The notes: generated by a model from the sequence alone, not told the origin. DNA of 51,904 nt from Gammaproteobacteria bacterium (GCA_013003425.1 JABDJB010000111.1:1-51904); one strand, 5' to 3'. Shown: positions 1-9,458, numbered from the stretch's first letter. Numbers and translations: made by a program.

Positions 1-1180
1 CGCCGGTGTCGCAGGCATCGCCAATTCCATCGTTATCCTGGTCCGCCTGATCGGTATTGGCAGTCAGCGGGCAGTTGTCAGCAGTATCGACGACCGTGTC
101 GTTGTCGTCGTCGTTATCACAAACATCGCCCTGACCGTCGTTGTCGTTGTCTGACTGGTCGGTATTGGCGGTCAGCGGGCAGTTGTCAGCGGTATCGACC
201 ACCGTGTCGTTGTCGTCGTCGTTATCACAGACATCGCCCTGGCCGTCGTTGTCGTTGTCTGCCTGGTCGGTATTGGCAGTCAACGGGCAGTTATCGGCGC
301 CGTCAGCAACCGTATCGTTGTCGTCGTCGTTATCGCAGACATCACCCTGACCGTCGTTGTCGTTGTCCGCCTGGTCGGTATTGGCGGTCAGCGGGCAGTT
401 ATCCGCGCCGTCGACCACCGTGTCGTTGTCATCGTCGTTATCACAGACATCGCCCTGGCCGTCCTGGTCGTTATCGGCCTGGTCGGTATTGGCGGTCAGC
501 GGACAATTATCGGCACCGTCAGCAACCGTGTCGTTGTCGTCGTCGTTGTCACAAACATCGCCCTGGCCGTCGTTGTCGTTGTCTGACTGGTCGGTATTCG
601 CAGTCAGCGGACAGTTATCGGCGCCGTCAGCAACCGTATCGTTGTCGTCGTCGTTATCGCAGACATCACCCTGCCCGTCGTTGTCATTGTCTGACTGGTC
701 GGTGTTAGCGGTCAGCGGGCAGTTATCGGCACCGTCGGCCACCGTATCGTTGTCGTCGTCGTTATCGCAGACATCACCCTGACCGTCGTTGTCGTTGCCC
801 GCCTGGTCGGTATTGGCGGTCAGCGGGCAGTTATCCGCGCCGTCGGCAATCGTGTCGTTGTCGTCGTCGTTATCGCACACATCGCCCTGGCCGTCGTTGT
901 CGTTGTCTGCCTGGTCGGTGTTAGCGGTCAGCGGGCAGTTGTCCAGACCGTCACCGACCGAATCATTGTCGTCGTCGGCGTCGCACACATCGCCCTGGCC
1001 GTCGCTATCATTATCGGCCTGGTTAGTGTTTGCCAACAGCGGACAGTTGTCTGCAGTGTCGACAACCGTGTCGTTGTCATCGTCGTTATCGCAGACGTCG
1101 CCCTGGCCGTCGTTGTCGTTATCGGCCTGGCCGGGGTTGGCGATAGTCGGGCAGTTGTCAGTCGCGTCAGGAACGCCATC
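1..1180 (-). repeat. Tandem 108-bp repeats encoding thrombospondin type 3 units
   Basis: At least eleven units recur with an exact 108-bp (36-residue) period. The marker CTGGTC (CTGATC in the first unit) or its variant starts at 47, 155, 263, 371, 479, 587, 695, 803, 911, 1019 and 1127. Each unit encodes a calcium-binding Asp-rich loop followed by DNCPLTANTDQAD. The DNA copies are nearly identical, so copy number may vary by recombination and short-read assembly may collapse the array. The array continues beyond the left edge. Confidence 0.95.
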
Positions 1181-3718
1181 AGAGTCGAAATCGTCGTTGC
1201 TGGCACAGCTCTGCGCCAATACACGGAATTCATCGACCTGGCCGTACCAGTCGTCGTTGCCGCGATAACGGAAACACACGTACGCCTGTTGCCCGGCATA
1301 TGTCGACAGGTCGAGCTGCTCGCTGAAGCCGGGCAGGTCGAACGACGCGCCGCTGTCCAGCAACTGTTCAAGTACGAGGTCATAGCTGCCAACGGTTCCG
1401 GCCGATGGCGCCTGGGTTCCGACCAGCACAGACAGCGAGTCGCCTGCATCGGGCGGACCATCAATCTGGTAGTTGTGCAGGAAGCGCAATTCCGGTGCCG
1501 TGGCAGTTACCAGGTTTATTGCCGAGCTGCACAGGTAAGCGTCAATCTGACCGGCAGACCCGGCGTCCGAATCGATACATGCCGCAACACCGCTGCCGCC
1601 GGTAAAATTACCCTCATCCGTGGACGGATTACTGTTGCAGACACCATCATCGGAAGTGCCCCAGTTCTCGTTGCGCGCACCGGTATTGAAAAGTGTCCAG
1701 CCGCCGAGGCCTCCCTCGAAGTCTTCAGTGACACACAGCTCCGGTAACAGGCTGCATGAACTGGGCAGGCGGGCACCGGGCGGCGTACCATCCAGCGTAA
1801 CCTGGTCCAGAAGGAACCGGCTTGTTCCGACGCCGTAGGCCTCTGAATAAAAACGCAGGTCGTGTGGACCACCGTCGGCAAAGGCGGTGATATCGGCATT
1901 AGCCGTAGCGTAGCTTCCACCAAAACAGCCCGGATCGCCGCTGTCAAAGCGATAGACTTCGACACCGTCAATAGTGGCTTGAATGAAATCTGCAGGGCCA
2001 CCGCACTCCGGAGCGACGAAGTCGAAACTCAGCGTAGTCGCATCACTCGGGATAATGAGGCGCTGCTCGACAAAACCGATTTCACCGTTGGCGCCGCGGC
2101 CGCCGAAGTAGGAGAACCAGCTGCCAGTGCCTGAGGGAAGACCGAACTGGCACAGGCCCTGCGTGCAGACCGGTGAGGTGTAATTGGTTGAAAACTCGCT
2201 CCAGACGGAGTTGGGCCTTCCCAACTCGAAGCTGCCGTCCTCCAGCCGCCGCTCGGTCGGCACAGTACATTCGTACCCGACCTCGACCTGGCAGGTAGCT
2301 GAACAACCATCCCCGCCAACGTCGTTTCCATCATCACATTGTTCGCCATTGGTCATGCGGGCATCACCACAAACGTCTGCGAACGGATCGATACCTTCCT
2401 GCAGCAGTGCGCCGGAATTGTCCGGGTCGAGCCAGGGCTGCAGTCGTTGCGTATCGTTGGAACCGCCGTTCCAGGCGCTGGAAACCTTGCCGTAGCAATC
2501 ATTGCCACTCGGGTTGGCACAGCTCGATGAGCCGCCGGACAAGAACCCGATGACTCTTTTGTTCTCTGTGTTCCACAGCGCGGAACCGGAAGAGCCTGGT
2601 TCTGTAATCCCGTCTTCCCAGTTGAGCCACCAGAAGCCGTTTGACCAGTTGGTGCCGGCAATACAGAAACCCTGGGAGAACGGACCGCCAGTGTCTATAG
2701 AAATTGCCTTTTCGTCACCATTCGGATGGTGGATGCCCACCGTTCCATCGGGGGTCACCCCGGTGGCATCCCAACCGGCGTAATAGACGTTGAACGACGG
2801 GTCCGGCAGCTCCTCCAGTTCCACCAGGCTGAAATCGATGTTCTGCCGGCTGGCACGATAAATTGTGCCGATCTGGAAATCGCTCAGCGACCCGCCACTG
2901 AGCTGGCCACAGCTTGGCGACTCGTAGTTCCAGTAGAGCACCATCGACTGCGGCGCATTCGGGTTTTGTTCGTTCGGCCCGCAATGCCACGCGGTTAACA
3001 AATACGGAGTCAGCGTGCCGGGAACATCGGCAACCAGCTGCCCGGTGCACAGGAAGGTGCCACCCGGCAGGCTGATGGTGTAACGCGCGACACTGCGCAA
3101 TTCGGTACGCCAGGGGTCAGCCTGTTCACAAGCCACGTCGATATTGCAGGTATCCTGACGTGTGAGATTCGGCTTGCCCGTGATGCCAAACATGTCGCGG
3201 TATCCCGCATTGACCTGCATCAGGCGCAGCGCGGACACCTGAGGAGCGGGTGCTACCGCCGCGCTTTTCCCGGCCCGCTCTCCAGCCGGTTTGCGCAGCC
3301 TCAGCTCTATGATAGCGGCATCACCGGGCACCACCGGCGTCCACAGTTCGCCGTGTTCACGGTTTTTCGCCGCGGTAAATGGCCCGCGGACATAGAGCCT
3401 GTCTTCATCGTAAACGTACAGCTCTGCGCCAGGTGGCAACGCGTAGTTGTCAAACGCTACGCTCAGCTCGGTTGCGCCGGGCACTTCGACGCGGTGACGC
3501 CAGACAAATCTTCCATCAGTCAGCGTGAATTTTTCAGCTTCCGGCCAGATTGATACCGGGTAGTCAATGGCAACCCGCAGCGGCACCCCGGCGGGCGCGC
3601 GGGCATCTTCTGCAAGAAGCGCGTCGGCGTCGAGTGGCGCAAGCACTGTGGTCTCCATCGCCGCGAGCGGTGCTGTAAAGAGCGTGGCAATGACCAGCGT
3701 GGCTAATGTTGTTTTCAT
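1..3718 (-). CDS. Exported trypsin-like (lysyl endopeptidase-type) serine protease with TSP3 array, 3' end outside window
   Basis: The reading frame is open from the ATG at 3718 to the left edge (about 1239 codons seen); the C-terminus is missing. A signal peptide (MKTTLATLVIATLFTAPLAA) is followed by a pro-region and an S1 protease domain. The triad is visible: His245 in LLTAWHCG, Asp295 in NIDFSLVEL and Ser377 in EPGSSGSALW. GIHHPNGDEKAIS is typical of the lysyl endopeptidase (Achromobacter protease I) branch. Next come a DUF4215/Myxo-disulfide motif (EQCDDGN...GDGCSATC, about residues 448-478), two probable jelly-roll domains (about 495-830), and from about residue 840 calcium-binding thrombospondin type 3 repeats. 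AGGAGA lies 4 bases before the ATG. The last domain (PEP-CTERM, dockerin or other) cannot be seen. The protein is probably secreted and calcium-stabilised. Protease assignment is firm; Lys specificity is inferred. Confidence 0.9.
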   Translation of the reverse strand, partial: MKTTLATLVIATLFTAPLAAMETTVLAPLDADALLAEDARAPAGVPLRVAIDYPVSIWPEAEKFTLTDGRFVWRHRVEVPGATELSVAFDNYALPPGAELYVYDEDRLYVRGPFTAAKNREHGELWTPVVPGDAAIIELRLRKPAGERAGKSAAVAPAPQVSALRLMQVNAGYRDMFGITGKPNLTRQDTCNIDVACEQADPWRTELRSVARYTISLPGGTFLCTGQLVADVPGTLTPYLLTAWHCGPNEQNPNAPQSMVLYWNYESPSCGQLSGGSLSDFQIGTIYRASRQNIDFSLVELEELPDPSFNVYYAGWDATGVTPDGTVGIHHPNGDEKAISIDTGGPFSQGFCIAGTNWSNGFWWLNWEDGITEPGSSGSALWNTENKRVIGFLSGGSSSCANPSGNDCYGKVSSAWNGGSNDTQRLQPWLDPDNSGALLQEGIDPFADVCGDARMTNGEQCDDGNDVGGDGCSATCQVEVGYECTVPTERRLEDGSFELGRPNSVWSEFSTNYTSPVCTQGLCQFGLPSGTGSWFSYFGGRGANGEIGFVEQRLIIPSDATTLSFDFVAPECGGPADFIQATIDGVEVYRFDSGDPGCFGGSYATANADITAFADGGPHDLRFYSEAYGVGTSRFLLDQVTLDGTPPGARLPSSCSLLPELCVTEDFEGGLGGWTLFNTGARNENWGTSDDGVCNSNPSTDEGNFTGGSGVAACIDSDAGSAGQIDAYLCSSAINLVTATAPELRFLHNYQIDGPPDAGDSLSVLVGTQAPSAGTVGSYDLVLEQLLDSGASFDLPGFSEQLDLSTYAGQQAYVCFRYRGNDDWYGQVDEFRVLAQSCASNDDFDSDGVPDATDNCPTIANPGQADNDNDGQGDVCDNDDDNDTVVDTADNCPLLANTNQADNDSDGQGDVCDADDDNDSVGDGLDNCPLTANTDQADNDNDGQGDVCDNDDDNDTIADGADNCPLTANTDQAGNDNDGQGDVCDNDDDNDTVADGADNCPLTANTDQSDNDNDGQGDVCDNDDDNDTVADGADNCPLTANTDQSDNDNDGQGDVCDNDDDNDTVADGADNCPLTANTDQADNDQDGQGDVCDNDDDNDTVVDGADNCPLTANTDQADNDNDGQGDVCDNDDDNDTVADGADNCPLTANTDQADNDNDGQGDVCDNDDDNDTVVDTADNCPLTANTDQSDNDNDGQGDVCDNDDDNDTVVDTADNCPLTANTDQADQDNDGIGDACDTG

Positions 3719-3800
3719 GTTCTCTCCTGCGCCGCGGACAGCTGCGCACATCGCTTCATCAATTGAGACAATCTGCTGCAGTCATATTTTCTTTGTGCCC

Positions 3801-3828
3801 GGAGCCCGGCCGAATTCGGCCGGGCTCC
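3801..3828. terminator. Perfect 28-bp palindrome between two protease genes
   Basis: Two 14-base arms (GGAGCCCGGCCGAA and its exact complement) meet with no spacer, 10 bases after the stop of the subtilase gene on the minus strand. It could act as a terminator or mRNA-stabilising hairpin. It has no clear T-tract on either side, so intrinsic termination is uncertain. The rest of the 120-bp gap to the next gene start (3718) carries only that gene's ribosome binding site. Confidence 0.55.
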
Positions 3829-3838
3829 AAGGGCGTTG

Positions 3839-6800
3839 TTATTGAGCAATTGCGCTCGGACCCGGTGACTTCAGGAACAGCCCGCGCATGATCTCCAGGT
3901 CATCCATGTCGACCATGCCATCGCCGCTCAGGTCACCCAGCGCTTCTGTCGAGCCGTACATAAATCGCATCATGGCAACGTCATGCAGGTCGACCATGCC
4001 GTCCTGCGTGAAGTCGGCATCACAGGCGTTACCGAAGCCATCGCCATCGGTATCGACCTGATCGGGGTTGTGATGCATCAGGCAGTTGTCACCACCGTCG
4101 CTGATGCCGTCACTGTCGGAATCGGCGGCCAGCTGGAATACAACCTGTGTCATTTCCTCACGCGCGCCGGGATTAGTCACCACGCTGAATACCTGGTGCA
4201 CAACTTCACCGGAAGCACCTGGTACCGCACGAATACGGTAGTCCAGCGTTTTCACACTGAGATCAGGTCCGAGGAAGTCATAACAGATCATCAGGCCATC
4301 ACTGAGCGGCCCGGTGTACTGGGTGCCCAGGCTGCCGTTGAGGTTTTCGAGACCGGTGGTTGCATCGCTCCAGTCGCCGACGATGTTGTCGTAGGCCAGC
4401 ACGATTTCAAAGTCATTGGGCCGGTCGCTCACCACGCCATTGATAACCACTTCGAAATCAATCCGGTCGCTGGTCGAACCAGCCGGCCACGGCTGCATGT
4501 CGTCGTATTCGATGACGCTCAGGTTACGGCCGGGGGCAGAAACCGTGACGCCGCTGTTGCTTGCTGTGTCGTAGACAATCTCGAGATCCTTCCACGCCAT
4601 TGCGATCATGTCATTTGGCTCAGCCTCGTTGGGAATATCGGTGTTTTGCCATGGATTCGGGCCCAGCCCGGAAGCAAAAACGCCAAAACCATCGTCGGTG
4701 AATGTGAAACCGGTCTTCGGGCTGCCATAGAACGGCAGGTTCTGGCCCTCGAGGGCGACGAATGATACGTCGTTACCCGAAATGGTCGGATTCGCGGGTA
4801 CACCAAACACCTGCAGGTTGATGTAGCCGCCGAAACCCGTATCGCAAGCCGGGTTGTACATCGGGTCGGAGGTATCGACATTGGGCCCGTTGATAGCCGG
4901 CACATAGTTTCGCGGTATGTTCAGCAGTGACGGATTGTCCATTACCCAGACGATCATGTTGTTGATGAAGTAAACCTCGCCTTCAGCCGCGCTGATGGAA
5001 CCAGGGACCAGCTCAAAGCCATCAGGGATCTCGGCGCCTACGACATACATCATGTCTTCCGGCGTGAGGTTCGCTTCGACCTCGATCTGCATGTCGACCA
5101 TTTCGCCGACTTCGATCTCCGTTGCCGATGCGCTGGCACGGACGTCGTTGGCGAGGCGGGTAAGCTCAACCGGAATCAGCGCCAGGCTGCTGCCATTGGC
5201 CGAAACATCAATTGCACCCACGTACACGTCACCTTCCTGAAGATCATCAAGATCCCAGCCGACGCGAACTTCCCACGGCTGACCCGGCTCGATAACCGGC
5301 GGCGGCGCGACGCTCATGCTGCCGTCATCCGGCCCGACTGAATACACTTTTAACTCGGTGGTATCTGTCGGCAATTCGCTTGCTTCGAAAGAAACGACGG
5401 CCACCCAGAAACTGCCGCCCTGCGTAACAACATCGCCGGACAGCACGCATGATTCGATGTCCGCGGGGTTACCACTCTCGCAAAGTATTTCGTCCTCGGA
5501 AATTTGCCCGTCGCCATTATTGTCGCGACCAACAAACAGGTCGACGTCCGGCGCCGTGCTGTTGGAGGTGCTGGCGGAAAACAGTATCGAGTTTGCCGAT
5601 ACATCGTAGAAGCTGATATCCACACCGGTGGAGGTAAATGGCGAGAACTCCCCGCCATTGTCCCCCTCGATCACGACCTCAGAGAGCGCAGCCTTGCTAA
5701 GTGCAAACGGCGCGATACTCAGGTCGGAAATCTCCCCAGTGGTAAACCCGCCGGCCAGCTGGGTACCCGCATTGCGGCGAATCTTGAGCTTCAGCTCTTC
5801 CGGCAGGATTCCGGCAATCGGGTTCACCGCCAGCGGCATCGCCTGTGGCGACACTACGGGGTTATCCGGTGTCAGGTGCACCCAGCCAAAGGCCCACTCT
5901 TGCAGCGGCAGGCGCTGCGCATCGGCCGTTACCGTGATCGTCGCAGTATCGCCCTCGTTGAGCGTAAAGCTGGCTGGCGATATCTCGATGCCAAGCCCGT
6001 TGTTGACGCTCTCGCCAACGGCGGTCCAGGTAGCGCTTGCGGTCGCCCGCACCGTGCGTTCCCACGTACAGACTTCGAGACACGAAGCGTCGCCAAAGGA
6101 CGGCAGGTTCAATGTAGTCGGGTCGCCATCCAGCGCCGGATTAGCCGCCTGGAAGTTCTGCGTGGTCTCGTGCATTACCAGGCCGGCGTTGGCAGCGACA
6201 TCCACCCGGATACGGCCGCCACCGTAATCGAACGGCGTTGCCGGCAGGTCGTCTTCCTCGCGTGTCATTTCGCGTACGCCGGTCGATGCCAGCGCCGAGT
6301 GAATTTCGGCTGCACTCCAGTCGGGGTGCACCTGGCGCAGCAGCGCCCCGGCGCCCGCGGCATGCGGGCTGGACATGGAAGTGCCGCTGATTGCGATGTA
6401 CTCGATTGGTGTCGCATACGGTGCATACACGTCAACCCCCGGCGCGGAGATGTTCGGGCTGATGATATCGGGCACCGAGGCATTCGGCCCGCGACCACTG
6501 AAACCGATGACTTCATCAGCCAATGCCATGTCGGTAGTTATCGTGGTTGCCGTGACGGTACCGGTGTGACCGGTACCGCTTGCCAGCCAGTCGCGCAGCG
6601 GATCCCCGAATTCCTGGTTCATCTGGATCCCGGGTATCACGTAGCTGATATCGAACAGGCCCTGCGCAGACGTTGCCGTCGTCGCGATGATTACGCCGCC
6701 GGCACCACCGTCGGCTGCGCTCTGAGCCTTGTCGACAAGCGCGAATCCGCCGCGATCGCACAACACGATCTCGCCGTTAAAGGTGCCTGCCGGAAACTCA

Positions 6801-8287
6801 CCCAGCGGGCACAGCGAGTCGCCGTAATCACCCGCGTAAACAATCGCAGCAGGGCCATAGCCGCCAGTCGCACTGCGTCCGGGCAGATCGCCCGGCGCAG
6901 CCGTGTCACCCCCTGAAAGGTCGGTGACCATCTTTTCTGAGAACGCACGCTGATGGGTGCTGGCCGCTACCGAGGTAAGCCAGGGCGCGTCAGCAGGCGA
7001 GCCGACGGTCGAGGCACCTGGTCCGCTGTTACTGGCCGATGTCGCCACGAAGATCCCGGCATCACGTGAACCGAGGAATGCCAGGCTGTCAGCATCGCCC
7101 CACGGGTTGGTCGGGCCGCCACCGATTGAATAGTTGATGACATCGACACCGTCTGCCGTGGCCGAGTCGATTGCTGCGATCAGATCGCTACCCGGGCAGC
7201 CGCCGTCGCCACAGGCCATGTAAGCGGAGATGTTGGCGCGCGGTGCGACGCCGGTGATCTTGTCCATGGTTATGCCGGTCGGATTGCCGCCGAAATCAAC
7301 CAGCGGCACATCCAGTACCAGGTTGCCACCTGATGTACCGGCGGTGTGAGAGCCGTGGCCGCTCCAGTCTTCGGCAGTATCCTGGCCGACACTGGCAGCC
7401 GAGGCCGGCAACGCCATGGTTCCGATCAGTTTGCTGTTACACAGCTGCGACCTGCCACCGTTCGGGTTGGTGAACTGGTCGAAGGGTGCGCAGTCGCGTA
7501 AGTAGACGCCGTCACCCAGCGGGTTTTGATGTACGTAGCCGTCACCTGGGGAAATCTCGGCGAACGACGGGTGGTCAGTGTTGATGCCCGTATCGATTAT
7601 GCCGATCAGCACACCCTCACCGCGCGCTTCCAGGCCACCGGTTGCACTGCCGTCCCAGACCAGGTCTGAACCAATCAGTTCGACGCTGTTCGTGGTATCG
7701 ATCTGCCGTATAAAGTCGCGCTGCACTGAAGCAACGCCCGCCATGCGGGCGATGCGAGCAGCCTGCTGCTGGGTCATGCGCACCGTCATGCCGTTAAAAG
7801 CATGGCGATAGCGGTGCATGACTTCGGCCCGGCCCAGCTCCTTGCGCAGCTTTGATTCAAAGCGCGCATGCTCACGATCGAGGTAGGCCAGGTAAGCCAC
7901 GCTGGCGGCGCTGCGTGTATCCAGTTTTACTCCACCCGAAACTGCGGTGGTGCCGGCCGCACTGCGGGAAGCGGCACGTACGGTATCAGGGTTGGTCGCT
8001 GCCAGGCCGGCAATACCGCCGCGGTAGCTTGCCAGCGGTTCGTCCGTCAAACGGATGATATAGCGATGCTCGCCGGTCAGGCCTTTCTCCCACTGGAAAC
8101 CGGCCTGCTTCACGTTGCTCAGCACTCGTACCGGCAACGCCTGCATGCCCGATGCAACCACCGGCTGTGTTTTCGGCTTGTCCCATTTGGCCGCGATTCG
8201 GCCAAATGACCATGACGCGTTGGCCGTGCTGCCGGCCATGAAAGCGAGTGCGGCCGCAGCCGTCGCAGCAAACAACTTAGTCTTCAC
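3839..8287 (-). CDS. Exported subtilisin-like protease (S8) with PA insert, TSP3 unit and C-terminal dockerin-like module
   Basis: 1482 residues with a GTG start. An N-terminal signal peptide is followed by an I9-type propeptide (about 75-190) and a subtilase domain. Catalytic residues are Asp232 (GIIDTGINTDHP), His311 (SGHGSHTAGT) and Ser637 (SGTSMSSPHAAG); Asn420 is the likely oxyanion residue. A PA (protease-associated) insert lies at about 480-580. Long beta-sandwich regions follow, then one TSP3 unit (1389-1424) and a dockerin-like pair of calcium loops (about 1424-1474): DFTQDGMVDLHD and DLSGDGMVDMDD, each followed by a helix. The protein is probably secreted, plausibly by T2SS, and calcium-dependent. 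It lies downstream of the cohesin-like PEP-CTERM gene on the same strand, 282 bp away. The start is approximate: GGGGATGGG lies about 9 bases upstream, and no ATG fits the frame. Confidence 0.9.
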   Translation of the reverse strand: MKTKLFAATAAAALAFMAGSTANASWSFGRIAAKWDKPKTQPVVASGMQALPVRVLSNVKQAGFQWEKGLTGEHRYIIRLTDEPLASYRGGIAGLAATNPDTVRAASRSAAGTTAVSGGVKLDTRSAASVAYLAYLDREHARFESKLRKELGRAEVMHRYRHAFNGMTVRMTQQQAARIARMAGVASVQRDFIRQIDTTNSVELIGSDLVWDGSATGGLEARGEGVLIGIIDTGINTDHPSFAEISPGDGYVHQNPLGDGVYLRDCAPFDQFTNPNGGRSQLCNSKLIGTMALPASAASVGQDTAEDWSGHGSHTAGTSGGNLVLDVPLVDFGGNPTGITMDKITGVAPRANISAYMACGDGGCPGSDLIAAIDSATADGVDVINYSIGGGPTNPWGDADSLAFLGSRDAGIFVATSASNSGPGASTVGSPADAPWLTSVAASTHQRAFSEKMVTDLSGGDTAAPGDLPGRSATGGYGPAAIVYAGDYGDSLCPLGEFPAGTFNGEIVLCDRGGFALVDKAQSAADGGAGGVIIATTATSAQGLFDISYVIPGIQMNQEFGDPLRDWLASGTGHTGTVTATTITTDMALADEVIGFSGRGPNASVPDIISPNISAPGVDVYAPYATPIEYIAISGTSMSSPHAAGAGALLRQVHPDWSAAEIHSALASTGVREMTREEDDLPATPFDYGGGRIRVDVAANAGLVMHETTQNFQAANPALDGDPTTLNLPSFGDASCLEVCTWERTVRATASATWTAVGESVNNGLGIEISPASFTLNEGDTATITVTADAQRLPLQEWAFGWVHLTPDNPVVSPQAMPLAVNPIAGILPEELKLKIRRNAGTQLAGGFTTGEISDLSIAPFALSKAALSEVVIEGDNGGEFSPFTSTGVDISFYDVSANSILFSASTSNSTAPDVDLFVGRDNNGDGQISEDEILCESGNPADIESCVLSGDVVTQGGSFWVAVVSFEASELPTDTTELKVYSVGPDDGSMSVAPPPVIEPGQPWEVRVGWDLDDLQEGDVYVGAIDVSANGSSLALIPVELTRLANDVRASASATEIEVGEMVDMQIEVEANLTPEDMMYVVGAEIPDGFELVPGSISAAEGEVYFINNMIVWVMDNPSLLNIPRNYVPAINGPNVDTSDPMYNPACDTGFGGYINLQVFGVPANPTISGNDVSFVALEGQNLPFYGSPKTGFTFTDDGFGVFASGLGPNPWQNTDIPNEAEPNDMIAMAWKDLEIVYDTASNSGVTVSAPGRNLSVIEYDDMQPWPAGSTSDRIDFEVVINGVVSDRPNDFEIVLAYDNIVGDWSDATTGLENLNGSLGTQYTGPLSDGLMICYDFLGPDLSVKTLDYRIRAVPGASGEVVHQVFSVVTNPGAREEMTQVVFQLAADSDSDGISDGGDNCLMHHNPDQVDTDGDGFGNACDADFTQDGMVDLHDVAMMRFMYGSTEALGDLSGDGMVDMDDLEIMRGLFLKSPGPSAIAQ

Positions 8288-8509
8288 AATGATTGCCCAT
8301 CCCCAGAGGTTTTCAGTTTCGAAACTCTACGATTGCGTTTGCAGCGACAGATTTTCTGTTCTTGTTTGCTGCTGATCCGGCCGGATAACCTTACCTCGTA
8401 ACAGCGCTGGCCCGGCCCGCTTCGGAATCCGTAAATATACTATTTTTCAAGGTTTTTTTCATCCCGAACAACGCCGGGATGTACAGTGTTTTGTACAGCT
8501 TTGGTGCAT

Positions 8510-8542
8510 AAAAAAACCCCGCACCTTGCGATGCGGGGTTTT
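8510..8542 (-). terminator. Rho-independent terminator after the PEP-CTERM gene
   Basis: Read on the minus strand, a 9-bp stem (AACCCCGCA with its complement, loop of 8) is followed directly by a run of T, 28 bases after the stop at 8570. It should largely separate this transcript from the subtilase gene. The remaining sequence to 8288 holds another small inverted repeat (CATCCCG...CGGGATG, 8460-8481) but no convincing gene. Confidence 0.85.
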
Positions 8543-8569
8543 CCACAACAGGCCTGGAGGCCGTGTTAT

Positions 8570-9346
8570 TTACTTGCGGCGGAAACCGAGCAGCGAAGCT
8601 ACGCCACCGAACATGAGCCACACTGCGGCGGGCAGCGGAATCACGGCGGTGTTGACATCAACGTTGGCCGCGATGAAATTCACGCTTCCGGCCGGGATTT
8701 CGTTCTCACCCGGAGGTCCGGTGTTGAGGAAACCGCCACCCAGGGCGGCAACGACACCGGAGATCGCTGTAAGAGCCTCTGCAGCGTCACCAACGGCGGT
8801 GAAGCTCAGGGTCATCAGCAGGCCTGCATCCGCACCATCGGGCGGGTTAAGGAAATCAGCCAGGATATTCGGGTTGGACAGCTGGCCAGCCAGCAGTACG
8901 TAGGCGTTGGCATTCGGGTCAACGTTACCGTCTGCATAGTTATCCGGGTCGCTGAACGCACCAGCCTGCGGCGGGTTCAGGCAGCCCTGGGTCGTACCGT
9001 TAAACGGGGCATCGTCGCCGGCGCTCCAGCCGACGTCGTTGGTCCCGGCTGATGACAGCGCGGTCGTACAGCTGAAGCCGAGGTCCAGGCTGTTCGAACC
9101 ATCGAAATTCGCCGCTCCGAAATTGTTCAGCGTGATGCGATCGAGCGTTACCAGGTTGGCGTCATAAGTGATCCACATGGCGGCGCCAAACAGACCTTCA
9201 GTAAAACCTGATGCGGATACAGTCACATCAAAAGACTGACCCGGCTCGATTGTGTCAGTGGGGCCCATGAAGGTGATTGTCGTGGCATTAGCGCCGGCTG
9301 CAAGCAGCGATGACATCACCAGAGTCCCGAGAATTTTTCTAATCAT
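8570..9346 (-). CDS. Cohesin-like exported protein with VPLPA/PEP-CTERM sorting signal
   Basis: 258 residues from the ATG at 9346, chosen because AGGGAGA lies 8 bases upstream; an in-frame ATG at 9370 would precede that site. A signal peptide (about 1-21) is followed by a beta-rich domain resembling a cohesin fold: the opening strand pattern TIEPGQSFDVTVSASGF, then AAMWITYDANLVTLDRI, and later LLMTLSFTAVG. The C-terminus has the classic tripartite exosortase signal: VIPLPAAVWL, a hydrophobic stretch, then the basic end GFRRK. Such proteins are cut and attached at the cell surface or matrix by an exosortase. It lies downstream of the exopolysaccharide operon and has its own terminator and a candidate sigma-54 promoter. 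The sorting signal is firm; the cohesin fold is a profile-level inference. Confidence 0.88.
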   Translation of the reverse strand: MIRKILGTLVMSSLLAAGANATTITFMGPTDTIEPGQSFDVTVSASGFTEGLFGAAMWITYDANLVTLDRITLNNFGAANFDGSNSLDLGFSCTTALSSAGTNDVGWSAGDDAPFNGTTQGCLNPPQAGAFSDPDNYADGNVDPNANAYVLLAGQLSNPNILADFLNPPDGADAGLLMTLSFTAVGDAAEALTAISGVVAALGGGFLNTGPPGENEIPAGSVNFIAANVDVNTAVIPLPAAVWLMFGGVASLLGFRRK

Positions 9347-9458
9347 GAGAGAAGTCTCCCTAAATATCATTTGTTATTTCAGACCGGCCCAATGCCGCAA
9401 GTTAACGTAAGTTTTTGATACTGACGTAATCGGCCGTCGCCGCTACGCTGAATGTTAT

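Noticed and set aside
141-1268. Plus-strand open frames encoding Ser/Leu-rich repeats
   Set aside because: They are the antisense of the 108-bp TSP3 repeats; the minus-strand frame has the conserved domain, signal peptide and ribosome binding site.
2941-3000. Apparent frameshift in the S1 protease near the active-site His
   Set aside because: It came from a one-base reading error; rechecking the codons from the ATG shows one continuous frame through His245, Asp295 and Ser377 into the repeats.
5504-6916. 470-codon plus-strand open frame
   Set aside because: It lies entirely opposite the subtilase catalytic region, has no recognisable domain and no ribosome binding site; long antisense frames are common in GC-rich genes.
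8460-8481. CATCCCG/CGGGATG hairpin as a terminator
   Set aside because: The T-rich stretch is on the wrong side for the plus strand and an A-run follows on the minus strand; the real terminator is at 8510-8542.
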